A DNA stretch of 64,000 nucleotides. Origin: Alicyclobacillus acidiphilus NBRC 100859. Its GTDB lineage: Bacteria; Bacillota; Bacilli; Alicyclobacillales; Alicyclobacillaceae. Below, in pieces: positions 34,230-43,423 of the stretch. The position numbers and the translations under genes are program-made. Where the stretch lies: contig NZ_BCQI01000006.1 in NCBI RefSeq assembly GCF_001544355.1, positions 1 through 64,000 on the forward strand, written 5' to 3'. A model generated the notes under the pieces. The model was not told the origin of the DNA, did not search any database, and was given only the letters and a program-made list of their open reading frames with translations. Every line of letters begins with the position of its first letter. The stretch's first letter is position 1.

Positions 34230-36680
34230 ATGTCGAAAAGCACGCTGCATATGATAGGAAACGCGCATATCGATCCCGTTTGGCTCTGGCAGTGGCAGGA
34301 GGGATTTCAGGAGGTCAAGGCGACGTTCCGATCCGCGCTGGATCGGATGAAAGAGTACGACGACTTTGTGTTCGTGTCCAGCTCAGCCGCATTTTACGAG
34401 TGGGTAGAAGAAAACGATCCTGCGATGTTTGACGAAATCAAAGCACGCATCGCCGAAGGCCGTTGGGAAGTCGTCGGCGGTTGGTGGATCCAGCCGGATT
34501 GCAACATCCCGAGTGGGGAATCTTTCGTTCGCCAAGGGTTGTACGGGCAACGATATTTCCACGATAAATTTGGTGTGATTGCGAAGACGGGTTACAACGT
34601 CGACAGCTTTGGCCACCATGGCATGCTGCCACAGATTTTGAAAAAGAGCGGCATGGATCAGTACGTCTTCATGCGGCCGGGGCCGCACGAAAAAGGACTT
34701 CCTGGTCACGTGTTCTGGTGGGAATCGGATGACGGATCGCGCGTGTTGACCGCCCGCATCCTGTTTGAATACTGCACGTGGGGAAAGGAACTGGACACGC
34801 ACGTGCGCCGCTGTGCCGAACAGTTGCAGTCGTCGGTCAAGCAATTGATGTGTTTCTACGGTGTCGGCAACCACGGTGGTGGTCCGACCAAAGAGAACCT
34901 GGACAGCATCCATCGGTTGCAGGAGGAGCTAGCGGGGACGCATATCGTCATCAGCACGCCGGATCGATATTTTGCCGCATTGCGCAAAGACACAGCGCTA
35001 ACGCTGCCGGTCGTCCACGACGATCTTCAACATCACGCCAGCGGCTGTTATGCGGCGCATTCCGGCGTGAAGCAATGGAACCGCAAGGCGGAAAATTTGT
35101 TGTTGGCCGCGGAAAAATGGTCGCTGTTGGCCGATTGGATGAATCTGCAGCCGTATCCGCAAACCTACAATCAGGCATGGAAAGACGTGATGTTCAACCA
35201 GTTTCACGACATCATGGCGGGGACCTCGCTCGAAGCTGCTTATGACGATGCGCGCGATTTTTACGGAGAGGCCATGTCCATCGCGAGCCGGGGACTGAAC
35301 AACGCCGTCCAAGCCTTGTCTTGGCGAATCGACATCCCGGAAGAAGCTGGAATGAAACCGATTGTGGTCTTCAACCCGCATGCTTGGAGAAGCCGCGTCA
35401 ACGTCGAATTGGAATGTGGCAGCGTTCCGGCTCATGCGGTGCTCGTGGATGACGAGGAGAGACAGGTGCCATTCCAATTGGTGCAGTCGAAAGCGACATC
35501 GAACGGAAGGTACCGTCTCAGCTTTATCGCGGATCTCCCATCGCTCGGCTACCGCGTGTATCGCCTGCGGACGGAACATGCTTTGACGAAAGAAGCGGAG
35601 TCGTTCAACGAATGGAATGCGACGGAGACGTCGTTTGAGAACCCGTTCTTCCAAATTGAATTCGATCCGGAGACGGGATATATTTCGCGCCTGTTTGACA
35701 AGCAGGCGGAGGTGGAAGTGTTCCATCGACCAGGTGCCGTGCCGATTGTCATGGATGACAAGAGTGACACGTGGAGCCACGGCGTGCTTCGGTTCGATCG
35801 CGAAATTGGACGGTTTCAGGCGAAACGGGTGCGTTTGCTCGAACACGGAGCTGTCAAATCGGTCATCCGCGTCACCAGCGAATACGGGCATTCCACATTG
35901 GTCCAGGACTTTACGCTCTATCGGGAGTTGCGTCAGATTGACGTGTTTGTCACCGTGGATTGGCACGAAAAACACAAAGCGCTGAAACTTCGCTTCCCAA
36001 CCAATATCTCGCATAGCGACGCAACGTACGAAATTCCCTACGGGCATATCAAACGCCCTGTAAACGGCGAAGAGGAACCGGGGCAAAGTTGGTTGGACGT
36101 GACGGGCCTCGCACGGACGACAGGCGAGCCCTATGGCCTGTCGCTGCTGAACGACGGTAAGTACAGTTTCGACGTGTTGGAGAAGGAGATCCATCTCACT
36201 GTGCTGCGCAGCCCCATCTATGCGCACCACGATCCGCTCGAGCCGGAAGAAGACGGCGAATACTCGTTCATTGATCAAGGCATTCAGCGTTTTACGTATT
36301 CGCTGTTGCCTCATCAAGGTCAATGGCAGGATGCGCGTACCGTGCAAACCGCGGCGGAATTGAATCAAAAGGCCATCGCCGTGATCGAAACGTATCACGC
36401 GGGGCCATTGCCGCAAGCGGATTCCTTTCTCACCGTCAGCGACGAGGGTGTCATGGTTTCTGTTGTGAAGCGGAGTGAAGATGGCGACGCGATGATCATC
36501 CGTTGCGTCGAGACGAGCGGCAGTCCGAAGACAGCCACGATCGCCTTGTCGCGTTGGAACCGAGAGTTTGACGCCAGCTTCGGTCCATGTGAAATCAAAA
36601 CATTTCGGATCGAAAAGGACGAATCCGTACCGGTGAAGGAAACCAACCTGCTCGAATTTGTCGACGGCGAGATCGAATAG
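34230..36680 (+). CDS. GH38 alpha-mannosidase
   Basis: An 816-residue glycoside hydrolase family 38 protein. The zinc-binding opening is IGNAHIDPVWLWQWQEG, the catalytic nucleophile Asp is in YNVDSFGHHGMLPQIL, and the last zinc His is in FNQFHDIMAGTSLEAAY. The middle helical bundle and the long C-terminal beta domains are complete. There is no signal peptide, so it removes alpha-linked mannose in the cytoplasm, matching bacterial YbgG/MngB-like enzymes. ATG 34230 follows GAAAGGTGG. It lies 30 bases after the TIM-barrel gene and 14 before the SIS gene. Confidence 0.94.
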   Translation: MSKSTLHMIGNAHIDPVWLWQWQEGFQEVKATFRSALDRMKEYDDFVFVSSSAAFYEWVEENDPAMFDEIKARIAEGRWEVVGGWWIQPDCNIPSGESFVRQGLYGQRYFHDKFGVIAKTGYNVDSFGHHGMLPQILKKSGMDQYVFMRPGPHEKGLPGHVFWWESDDGSRVLTARILFEYCTWGKELDTHVRRCAEQLQSSVKQLMCFYGVGNHGGGPTKENLDSIHRLQEELAGTHIVISTPDRYFAALRKDTALTLPVVHDDLQHHASGCYAAHSGVKQWNRKAENLLLAAEKWSLLADWMNLQPYPQTYNQAWKDVMFNQFHDIMAGTSLEAAYDDARDFYGEAMSIASRGLNNAVQALSWRIDIPEEAGMKPIVVFNPHAWRSRVNVELECGSVPAHAVLVDDEERQVPFQLVQSKATSNGRYRLSFIADLPSLGYRVYRLRTEHALTKEAESFNEWNATETSFENPFFQIEFDPETGYISRLFDKQAEVEVFHRPGAVPIVMDDKSDTWSHGVLRFDREIGRFQAKRVRLLEHGAVKSVIRVTSEYGHSTLVQDFTLYRELRQIDVFVTVDWHEKHKALKLRFPTNISHSDATYEIPYGHIKRPVNGEEEPGQSWLDVTGLARTTGEPYGLSLLNDGKYSFDVLEKEIHLTVLRSPIYAHHDPLEPEEDGEYSFIDQGIQRFTYSLLPHQGQWQDARTVQTAAELNQKAIAVIETYHAGPLPQADSFLTVSDEGVMVSVVKRSEDGDAMIIRCVETSGSPKTATIALSRWNREFDASFGPCEIKTFRIEKDESVPVKETNLLEFVDGEIE

Positions 36681-36694
36681 AGGAGGCGCTGTTC

Positions 36695-37327
36695 ATGATG
36701 GCCATTGACGATTTGTTGGTGAAATATCCAGATCTGCAACCCATTGCGGGGGACATCCAGAAGGCGGTTTCCGTGTTGCACGACAGCTTTCGAAAAGGTG
36801 GAAAATTGTTGGTCTGTGGCAATGGCGGCAGTGCGGCAGACAGCGATCACATCGTCGGCGAATTGATGAAGGGTTTCATGAAGCCGCGGCGGATTCCGGC
36901 TGACGAGGCGCGTCAGCTTGAGCAGGTGTACGGCGAGGAAGGCAGGCAGTTAGCGGAGCAGTTGCAGGGTGCGCTGCCCGCCATCTCCTTGGGCAGCCAC
37001 GTCGCACTCATCAGCGCCATCGCCAACGATACGGATGATCGTGTCGCCTACGCTCAGCAGGTGTATGGATATGGCCGGGCGGATGATGTGCTGCTTGGCA
37101 TCAGCACCTCGGGGAATTCCAGAAATGTGCTGGCCGCGGTTCAGGTTGCGAAGATCAAAAGGCTCAAGACAATCGGATTGACCGGCGCGTCGGGCGGCAG
37201 ACTGCTCGACCTGTGCGACGTCACGATTCGTGTGCCCTATGTGCGGACGCCGGACGTGCAGGAACGGCACTTACCCATCTATCACGCGATCTGCATTGCG
37301 CTGGAGGAGGCGTTTTTCGCGTCATGA
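36695..37327 (+). CDS. SIS-domain sugar isomerase, GmhA-like
   Basis: A 210-residue SIS protein. The phosphosugar-binding motif CGNGGSAADSDHIVGELMKGF and the GISTSGNSRNVL turn follow phosphoheptose isomerase GmhA closely, as does the ending VQERHLPIYHAICIALEE with its catalytic His. GmhA turns sedoheptulose 7-phosphate into a manno-heptose 7-phosphate. A sedoheptulokinase-like gene lies in the same operon at 44667, which makes a link plausible. An insert of about 25 residues (RIPADEARQLEQVYGEEG...) is also seen in related SIS proteins. RBS GAGGAGGCG. It overlaps the ROK gene by four bases (ATGA). Confidence 0.85.
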   Translation: MMAIDDLLVKYPDLQPIAGDIQKAVSVLHDSFRKGGKLLVCGNGGSAADSDHIVGELMKGFMKPRRIPADEARQLEQVYGEEGRQLAEQLQGALPAISLGSHVALISAIANDTDDRVAYAQQVYGYGRADDVLLGISTSGNSRNVLAAVQVAKIKRLKTIGLTGASGGRLLDLCDVTIRVPYVRTPDVQERHLPIYHAICIALEEAFFAS

Positions 37328-38298
37328 AGCTGTTGTGCGGATTTGACATCGGTGGGACCAAGTGCGCCGTCGTGCTGGGTCGGGTTGAGAATGACGACGT
37401 GAAGTTGGTGGAAAAGGTCAAGTTCCCGACGTGTCGGACAAGCGAGGAAACCATTTCCGCACTGGCGGAATCGTTGGATGCCTTGTTGCGCAAATATCCA
37501 GAGGATGAGCTTGCGGCCATCGGCATCAGCTGCGGCGGTCCACTCGACAGTCGGCGTGGCCGCATTTTGTCCCCGCCCAATTTGCCTGGGTGGGACGACG
37601 TCGATGTGTTCACGCCGTTTGTCGAACGCTTTCAAGTGCCTATCGGCCTGCAGAACGACGCGAACGCCTGCGCGTTGGCTGAATGGCGATGGGGCGCCGG
37701 ACGGGGGACCAACCATATGGTATTTCTGACCTTCGGCACTGGCATGGGCGCTGGCCTGATTCTCAACGGGCGTTTATATTCAGGCGCGAACGACATGGCT
37801 GGTGAAGTGGGGCATGTGCGACTGGCCGAAGATGGTCCGGAAGGATACGGGAAAGCGGGATCGTTTGAAGGGTTCTGCAGTGGTGGAGGGATTGAGCGTG
37901 AGGCGAAGCGACGTGCCCGGGAGCGGTTCGCGCAAGGCGGCATCACCTCCTTTTGTTCAAACGAAGCGGAGATTGACGCCATCACCGCCGAGAGAGTCGC
38001 CAAGGCCGCGATCGCCGGCGACGCGCTTGCGCTCGACATTTTCGACGACGTTGGCCATTACTTGGGGCGCGGCCTGGCGTTGCTCATCGACATATTGAAC
38101 CCCGAGCGCATCGTCATTGGCAGTATCTACGCGCGGCAACAAGCATTGCTCGATCCCGTCATGCTGCCGGTGCTGCGGGAGGAGTGTCTTGGACTATCGC
38201 GATCGGTGTGTGAGATTGTGCCAGCCGGTCTCGGCGAGCACGTCGGCGATTTCGCGAGCTTGTCCGTCGCGGCCTACGCGGTGGACGCGAACGACTAG
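37324..38298 (+). CDS. ROK family sugar kinase
   Basis: A 324-residue ROK protein without a DNA-binding domain, thus a kinase. The phosphate loop is FDIGGTKCAVV, and the sugar-binding and catalytic segments are LQNDANACALAEWRWGAG, then LTFGTGMGAGLILNGRLY, then GEVGHVRLA. The Cys-rich zinc loop of classical ROKs is replaced by EGFCSGGGIE. ATG 37324 overlaps the stop of the SIS gene, so translation is coupled; the frame open from 37213 is spurious. Likely substrates are mannose, GlcNAc or ManNAc released by the neighbouring hydrolases. Confidence 0.9.
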   Translation: MKLLCGFDIGGTKCAVVLGRVENDDVKLVEKVKFPTCRTSEETISALAESLDALLRKYPEDELAAIGISCGGPLDSRRGRILSPPNLPGWDDVDVFTPFVERFQVPIGLQNDANACALAEWRWGAGRGTNHMVFLTFGTGMGAGLILNGRLYSGANDMAGEVGHVRLAEDGPEGYGKAGSFEGFCSGGGIEREAKRRARERFAQGGITSFCSNEAEIDAITAERVAKAAIAGDALALDIFDDVGHYLGRGLALLIDILNPERIVIGSIYARQQALLDPVMLPVLREECLGLSRSVCEIVPAGLGEHVGDFASLSVAAYAVDAND

Positions 38299-38314
38299 GG
38301 AAGGAGCGATTGTC

Positions 38315-40198
38315 TTGCGAATTCGGCTCATTGGGGATGTAGATGGTTTACAGGCCGGGCTCTCCGCGCTGTGCCAGGAACTGGGCGTTTCGCTTGCGGA
38401 TGACGGAATTGAGGTTGAAGCCGTCCACGCGGCCGGGGTTCTGGAAGCGAGTTGTCGCGATGGGAAAGGGCGCATTGTGTTTGATCAACGCGTCCATTTT
38501 TTTCGCGCGCTCGGTCTCTGGGTGATGCATTACCGCAAGCAGCAAACATTCCACCATGTCGAACGGCACAGGTTTGACACCATTGGCGCCATGTTCGACG
38601 CCTCGCGAAACGGTGTGCCCACCGTGGCGTCCGTTCAGCACATGCTTCGGAAAATGGCTTTGATGGGCATGAATTTGCTGCTCTTGTACACGGAAGACAC
38701 ATTCGAAATGGAGAAGTATCCGTATTTCGGCTACATGAGGGGCCGATATACACAGGCGGAATTGACCGCGTGCGACGATTATGCGGACCAACTCGGCATC
38801 GAGATCGTGCCCTGTATTCAAACTTTGGCGCATCTGACGGAGGCGTTGAAATGGAACTACGCCGCGGAGATTCGCGATACGCCGGATATCTTGCTTGCTG
38901 GCAGCGACCAGACGTACGCGTTTATTCGAGACATGATGCAGTCCGCATCCGTGCCGTTTCGCAGTAAGCGGATTCACATTGGCATGGATGAAGCGCATCA
39001 GCTAGGGCTCGGTCGGTATCTTGAATTGAACGGGTACAGGGCTCGCTTCGACATGATGAACGATCATCTGCAGCGCGTCGTCGACATTGCCGAAGAATTT
39101 GGTTTGAAGCCGATGATCTGGAGCGATATGTATTTCCGGCTCGGTTCCAAGACCGGCAATTATTACGACCTGAATGCGGCCATCCCGGAGCATGTGATCC
39201 AGGCGTTTCCGAGCAACGTCCAACTGGTGTATTGGGACTATTATCACGGCGATCCGGCGTTTTATCGGACATTTATCGCCAAGCACAAGGTATTTGGCCA
39301 CACACCGATCTTCGCCGGAGGGGTCTGGACCTGGAACGGTATTGCCCCGAACTACGGCAAGACGATAGAGACGACCAATGCGGCGCTCCAAGCCTGCAAG
39401 GACGAAGGGGTACGGGAAGTGTTCGCCACCATGTGGGGAGACAACGGCGCCGAAACGAGCCTCTTCAGCGGACTTGCAGGTCTGCAGTTGTTCGCCGAAC
39501 ATGGATACGCCGACCAAGTGGAAGATCGATTTCTCGCGGAGCGGATCGAGTTCTGTACGGAATCGCCAATGGCGGATTTTTATCTGCTGAATCGATTCGA
39601 CGAAACGCCCGGTATCGAGAACAACAACATGCAAGAATCGAATCCGTCCAAGTTTCTGCTTTGGCAAGACGTGCTCATTGGTCTCTACGACGACAATGTC
39701 AAAGATTTGCCGATGAACGATCACTATGCGCAGCTGTACCGCGATCTCACGGCCGTCGTGGAGAGAACGGGATCGCGGCGGACGATGTTTCGCTTTTACC
39801 AGCAGTTGGCCAACGTGTTGCGGGTGAAGAGCGAGATCGGCCTGCAAATCAAAGCCGCGTATGACGAGGGAGATCGCGACCAATTGCGCACACTGGCCGA
39901 GACATTGGAATCGCTGCGTCGAGACGTCGATTTGCTGCGCGAAGCCCATCGCGCACTGTGGTTCGAAGACAATAAACCGTTTGGCTGGGAAGTGCTCGAC
40001 ATTCGTTACGGCGGTCTGCTTTCGCGACTGGAGACCGCGCGTCGCAGGCTCCTTGACTACCTCGATGGGCGCATTTCGGCCATCGAGGAATTGGCAGCCG
40101 CACGACTCTATTTTGACGCGCCTTGGAAGATGGGACCGGGCACGCTTGGCAGGGGGGCCTACCACCGGATCGTGACGGCTGGCAGTCTTTCCGGCTGA
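38315..40198 (+). CDS. GH20 beta-N-acetylhexosaminidase
   Basis: A 627-residue GH20-type enzyme: small N-terminal domain (1-75) and a TIM barrel (about 80-400) with the catalytic Asp-Glu pair in IHIGMDEAHQLGLG. Aromatic pocket residues follow (YWDYYHGD and WTWNGIAPN), and the C-terminal part is helical. It has no signal peptide. The TTG start is set by AAGGAG eight bases upstream, just after the ROK kinase stop. It should release terminal beta-GlcNAc, for example from the chitobiose core of N-glycans after mannose removal. It is co-transcribed with the mannosidase genes. Confidence 0.85.
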   Translation: MRIRLIGDVDGLQAGLSALCQELGVSLADDGIEVEAVHAAGVLEASCRDGKGRIVFDQRVHFFRALGLWVMHYRKQQTFHHVERHRFDTIGAMFDASRNGVPTVASVQHMLRKMALMGMNLLLLYTEDTFEMEKYPYFGYMRGRYTQAELTACDDYADQLGIEIVPCIQTLAHLTEALKWNYAAEIRDTPDILLAGSDQTYAFIRDMMQSASVPFRSKRIHIGMDEAHQLGLGRYLELNGYRARFDMMNDHLQRVVDIAEEFGLKPMIWSDMYFRLGSKTGNYYDLNAAIPEHVIQAFPSNVQLVYWDYYHGDPAFYRTFIAKHKVFGHTPIFAGGVWTWNGIAPNYGKTIETTNAALQACKDEGVREVFATMWGDNGAETSLFSGLAGLQLFAEHGYADQVEDRFLAERIEFCTESPMADFYLLNRFDETPGIENNNMQESNPSKFLLWQDVLIGLYDDNVKDLPMNDHYAQLYRDLTAVVERTGSRRTMFRFYQQLANVLRVKSEIGLQIKAAYDEGDRDQLRTLAETLESLRRDVDLLREAHRALWFEDNKPFGWEVLDIRYGGLLSRLETARRRLLDYLDGRISAIEELAAARLYFDAPWKMGPGTLGRGAYHRIVTAGSLSG

Positions 40199-40247
40199 CG
40201 AGATCGATTGCGGCAGACGGCAGGCCAATCGACGAGGAGGGTCTTCC

Positions 40248-43200
40248 ATGAAACGGACTGGACCAGGACGCGGCGAGTGCATTGCAGACGTCGATGTGTT
40301 GGTGGTCGGCGGCGGATTCAGCGGTGCAGCCGCTGCCTGCAGGGCGGCGGATGCGGGGCGCACGACTGCCCTGATTGAACCAAGAACTTATCTGGGTGAA
40401 GAGCGGACCGCGCCGCTCAGGATGCGGATGTCGTCTGCCGAAACGGCGGCATTCGCAACGACGTTTCCCCACGAAGCGATGGACGCGTTGAAGGCGTCTT
40501 TCATCCTGTCGGACGCCGACGCACGCGTGGCGGTTCGACCGGACGTGGTCAAAATTGTGCTTGAGGATGCGTTGCTGAATCGCCATATCAAATTTCTGTA
40601 CCAGGTAAAACCCATTGCGTGGAAGCGTGTGGATGCGAACCACCTGCAGATTGAAGTCGCAGGCAAGTTTGGCAGGGGATACATTCGAGCGAAGAGCGTG
40701 ATCGACGCCTCCCTGCAAGGTATCTTCGCGTCGCTCACAGATGGCGTTCAACCGAGATACGCGGAGCAATCGTCGATCCGCATTTGGCGAACGCTCGATC
40801 TGATTCGCGTGGACACGACGGAACTTCACCAGTTCACGCTGCCTAACGAACTGGCTGTCGATTGCGAGATTCATGCGGGATCGCAAGGCGGGGGCCACGT
40901 GTGGCTGAGCTACGCCTTCGATTGGAAGGTGGACATGACGCCGACAGGGCGCAACCGACTCGAAGTCGACGCCAGATTTGCGTCGCGACGGATTGTCAAG
41001 TGGCTGTTTCAAACCCATCCGGCATTTTCATCCGCACGGTGGGTCGGTTCATCGGACGAGTGCTGGATGCCTTCTCTGCGAAGAATCCGGTCCGCGGCCG
41101 CTTCGGTGCCTGCTGAAGCACACGAATCTTTGGTCGTTCCTGCGATCCGTCGTTTTCAAGTGGCAGACGGCATTTTTGTCGCGAATGGAACGGCTGACGT
41201 GGACGACGCAGAGTCGCAAGCGATGGTCAATGATGTCGCGCGCTTGCTCGACGTGGGAACGTCGGTGGGGCGCGCGTGTGCGGAGGGGATTGGCTCCGAG
41301 ACGAGCATCTCGGCTCCTCGCGTGGAAGCGGCCATGGAGCCTGCGCGGGAGGTTCGGGAGATTGACGTCCTGGTGGTTGGTGGTGGGACGAGTGGAGTCC
41401 CATCTGCCATATCTGCGGCAGAGTCAGGCTGTTCGACCCTGCTGTTGGAGATGAACTCCGCGCTAGGTGGAGCCGGAACAGTCGGTGGGGTCGACAGTTA
41501 TTGGTATGGACGGCGCGAGGGATTCAACGCGCGCGTCACAGCGCGTGTTGCGGAAGAGCACCGCTGGATGGGCATTCCGGAACACCAAGGCAAGTGGAAT
41601 ATCGAAGCCAAGATGTTCGCCTGGTTGCAACTCGCGAACGACGCCGGTGTGGAAGTGCTGTTGCACGGCATGCTCGTCGATGTCTTCGTGAAGGACGGAC
41701 ATATCGTGACCGGGGCGTTGATTGCGACGCCTGATGGACTCGTCGAAGTTCATTGCAAAGTGGTGATTGACGCGACCGGCGACGCCGATGTCGTCGCGCG
41801 CGCCGGCGGGGAATACGTGTATGGCTCGGAGCGGGAAAGCGCGACCATGTGGTTTTCCATGATTCCGTTTACGCAGCCAGGGCAGTCGAGGAACAACTGG
41901 ACGAGCACGGTCGATTTGGACAATGTGCAGGATATTACCCGCGCCATTGTCTCCGCCAGGCGTCGGTGGGTGGGCTATGATCACAGTCCGTACGTCGCGC
42001 CTCGGGAAACTCGACACATCAAAGGCGAGGTTTGTCTGACCCTGACGCAGCAATTGCAGTTGAAGCAGTGGGACGACGTGGTCTCTATCGCCTTCAGCAA
42101 CCACGACATCAAAGGGCATAGTACCTCAGATTGGCTGCGCGTCGGACTGATCCCGCCAAACCTGGAGATTGAAATTCCCTACCGCGCACTGATTCCGGTT
42201 CGGATAGACGGCGTCATTGTCACTGGCAAAGCGATGTCAGCCACGCACGATGGGCTGCCTGCCATTCGTATGCAGGCGGATTTGGAGAACCTCGGAAGCG
42301 CGTGCGGAATAGCCGCAAGTCTCTGTGTGCAACAGGAAGTGGCTCCTCGCAACGTGTCGATCCGTTCATTGCAAGCCAAGCTGGTGGAACAGGGGATGCT
42401 CCCGCCGTCGATTTTGGATCGGTCGGTTGAGCCGAAGCAGCTGAGCCAGGCAGAGATGCTGGAATGGATTGAGCAGTTGGACGACCGTGTGAAGTTGTAC
42501 GATTACTCGGATATGGGATTCAACGAAGTTCGCCGAACGCCCATCCCGTTTGTCGTGGTTTGCACGGCAGGAGAAGCGATGATTCCACTCCTTCGCCGCG
42601 AACTCGACAATCCGCAGTCTCCGCGAAGGCTCACGGTCGCGAAAGCCTTGGCATGGTATGGGGACCGAGCCGCTGTACCGATCTTGCTCGACGAGATCGA
42701 AACCTATCTTCGCGGCGATACCCTGCCGTTTCGCGATTCGAAGATTCGCCACACGCAGGCTTCGCCTGATCAAGGCGCTATGCCTGACTTGGCGTACTTG
42801 TTCCATTCGCTCGCGATGACGAGGGACACGCGTTCGCTCAGTGTTTTGCGGCGGGGCGTCGAGAAATTGCGCGTGACGATGGAAGATTTCAGGGACAACA
42901 AGAGTGGCATTTTTCACTATGTCGACAGTCTTTGCGACATCGCCGAACAGCTTGGCGACCCAGCCTGTATTCCTGCCCTGCTTCGCCTTCACTCGATCGA
43001 CCTGCTTCATGATCGCGTCTTTCACGGGACGTCGCAACCAGACTACTTTGAAGAGCGACTCGCGTACTTGGAAGTGGTCATCGGTCGGGCGCTTGCGCGG
43101 TGCGGAAGCAAGCAAGGTTTGCAAATTCTTGCGTCGTACGTCGAAGATTCGCGTAGTCTGCTGGCACGTCACGCGTATCGCGAGTTGTTGGATATCACAG

Positions 43201-43301
43201 GGGAGACACATCCGCAAAACACGGAGGTTTGGCTGGAGCGGATCCGGCGTCTGGGAACCTTGGAGCCAAAACCATGGCGCGTCGCTCGAGGTCTCTCCTA
43301 A
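40248..43301 (+). CDS. Large FAD-dependent oxidoreductase with duplicated FAD domain and helical repeats
   Basis: A 1017-residue protein. A first FAD motif, DVLVVGGGFSGAAAACRA, stands at 14-31, and a second, DVLVVGGGTSGVPSAIS, near 373-390. The second belongs to the FAD_oxidored class (PF12831), with ATGDADVVARAGG and GKAMSATHDGLP downstream. The first half retains the dinucleotide fold but a reduced substrate region. From about 765 the chain becomes helical, with repeat-like units (AGEAMIPLLRRELD, RAAVPILLDEIETY) suggesting HEAT repeats. RBS GAGGAGGG. No signal peptide. It may oxidise a sugar or sugar derivative; the actual substrate is unknown. Confidence 0.8.
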   Translation: MKRTGPGRGECIADVDVLVVGGGFSGAAAACRAADAGRTTALIEPRTYLGEERTAPLRMRMSSAETAAFATTFPHEAMDALKASFILSDADARVAVRPDVVKIVLEDALLNRHIKFLYQVKPIAWKRVDANHLQIEVAGKFGRGYIRAKSVIDASLQGIFASLTDGVQPRYAEQSSIRIWRTLDLIRVDTTELHQFTLPNELAVDCEIHAGSQGGGHVWLSYAFDWKVDMTPTGRNRLEVDARFASRRIVKWLFQTHPAFSSARWVGSSDECWMPSLRRIRSAAASVPAEAHESLVVPAIRRFQVADGIFVANGTADVDDAESQAMVNDVARLLDVGTSVGRACAEGIGSETSISAPRVEAAMEPAREVREIDVLVVGGGTSGVPSAISAAESGCSTLLLEMNSALGGAGTVGGVDSYWYGRREGFNARVTARVAEEHRWMGIPEHQGKWNIEAKMFAWLQLANDAGVEVLLHGMLVDVFVKDGHIVTGALIATPDGLVEVHCKVVIDATGDADVVARAGGEYVYGSERESATMWFSMIPFTQPGQSRNNWTSTVDLDNVQDITRAIVSARRRWVGYDHSPYVAPRETRHIKGEVCLTLTQQLQLKQWDDVVSIAFSNHDIKGHSTSDWLRVGLIPPNLEIEIPYRALIPVRIDGVIVTGKAMSATHDGLPAIRMQADLENLGSACGIAASLCVQQEVAPRNVSIRSLQAKLVEQGMLPPSILDRSVEPKQLSQAEMLEWIEQLDDRVKLYDYSDMGFNEVRRTPIPFVVVCTAGEAMIPLLRRELDNPQSPRRLTVAKALAWYGDRAAVPILLDEIETYLRGDTLPFRDSKIRHTQASPDQGAMPDLAYLFHSLAMTRDTRSLSVLRRGVEKLRVTMEDFRDNKSGIFHYVDSLCDIAEQLGDPACIPALLRLHSIDLLHDRVFHGTSQPDYFEERLAYLEVVIGRALARCGSKQGLQILASYVEDSRSLLARHAYRELLDITGETHPQNTEVWLERIRRLGTLEPKPWRVARGLS

Positions 43302-43403
43302 TGTGAAGGGATCAAGTGGATGGACAGGAAATGGGCGCCTCTCTGATGAAAGAGTGGTTGGCTGATGTGAAAGATGCTTCGGAGATTGAATTTTCCTAGT
43401 GCG

Positions 43404-43423
43404 TCTGCTTCAATGGAAGCAGA
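43404..43423. promoter_or_regulatory. 8-bp perfect inverted repeat at the start of the ROK regulator gene
   Basis: TCTGCTTC (43404-43411) and GAAGCAGA (43416-43423) are separated by four bases and abut the ATG at 43424. It could be an operator for the ROK regulator itself or an RNA hairpin hiding the start. Confidence 0.4.
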
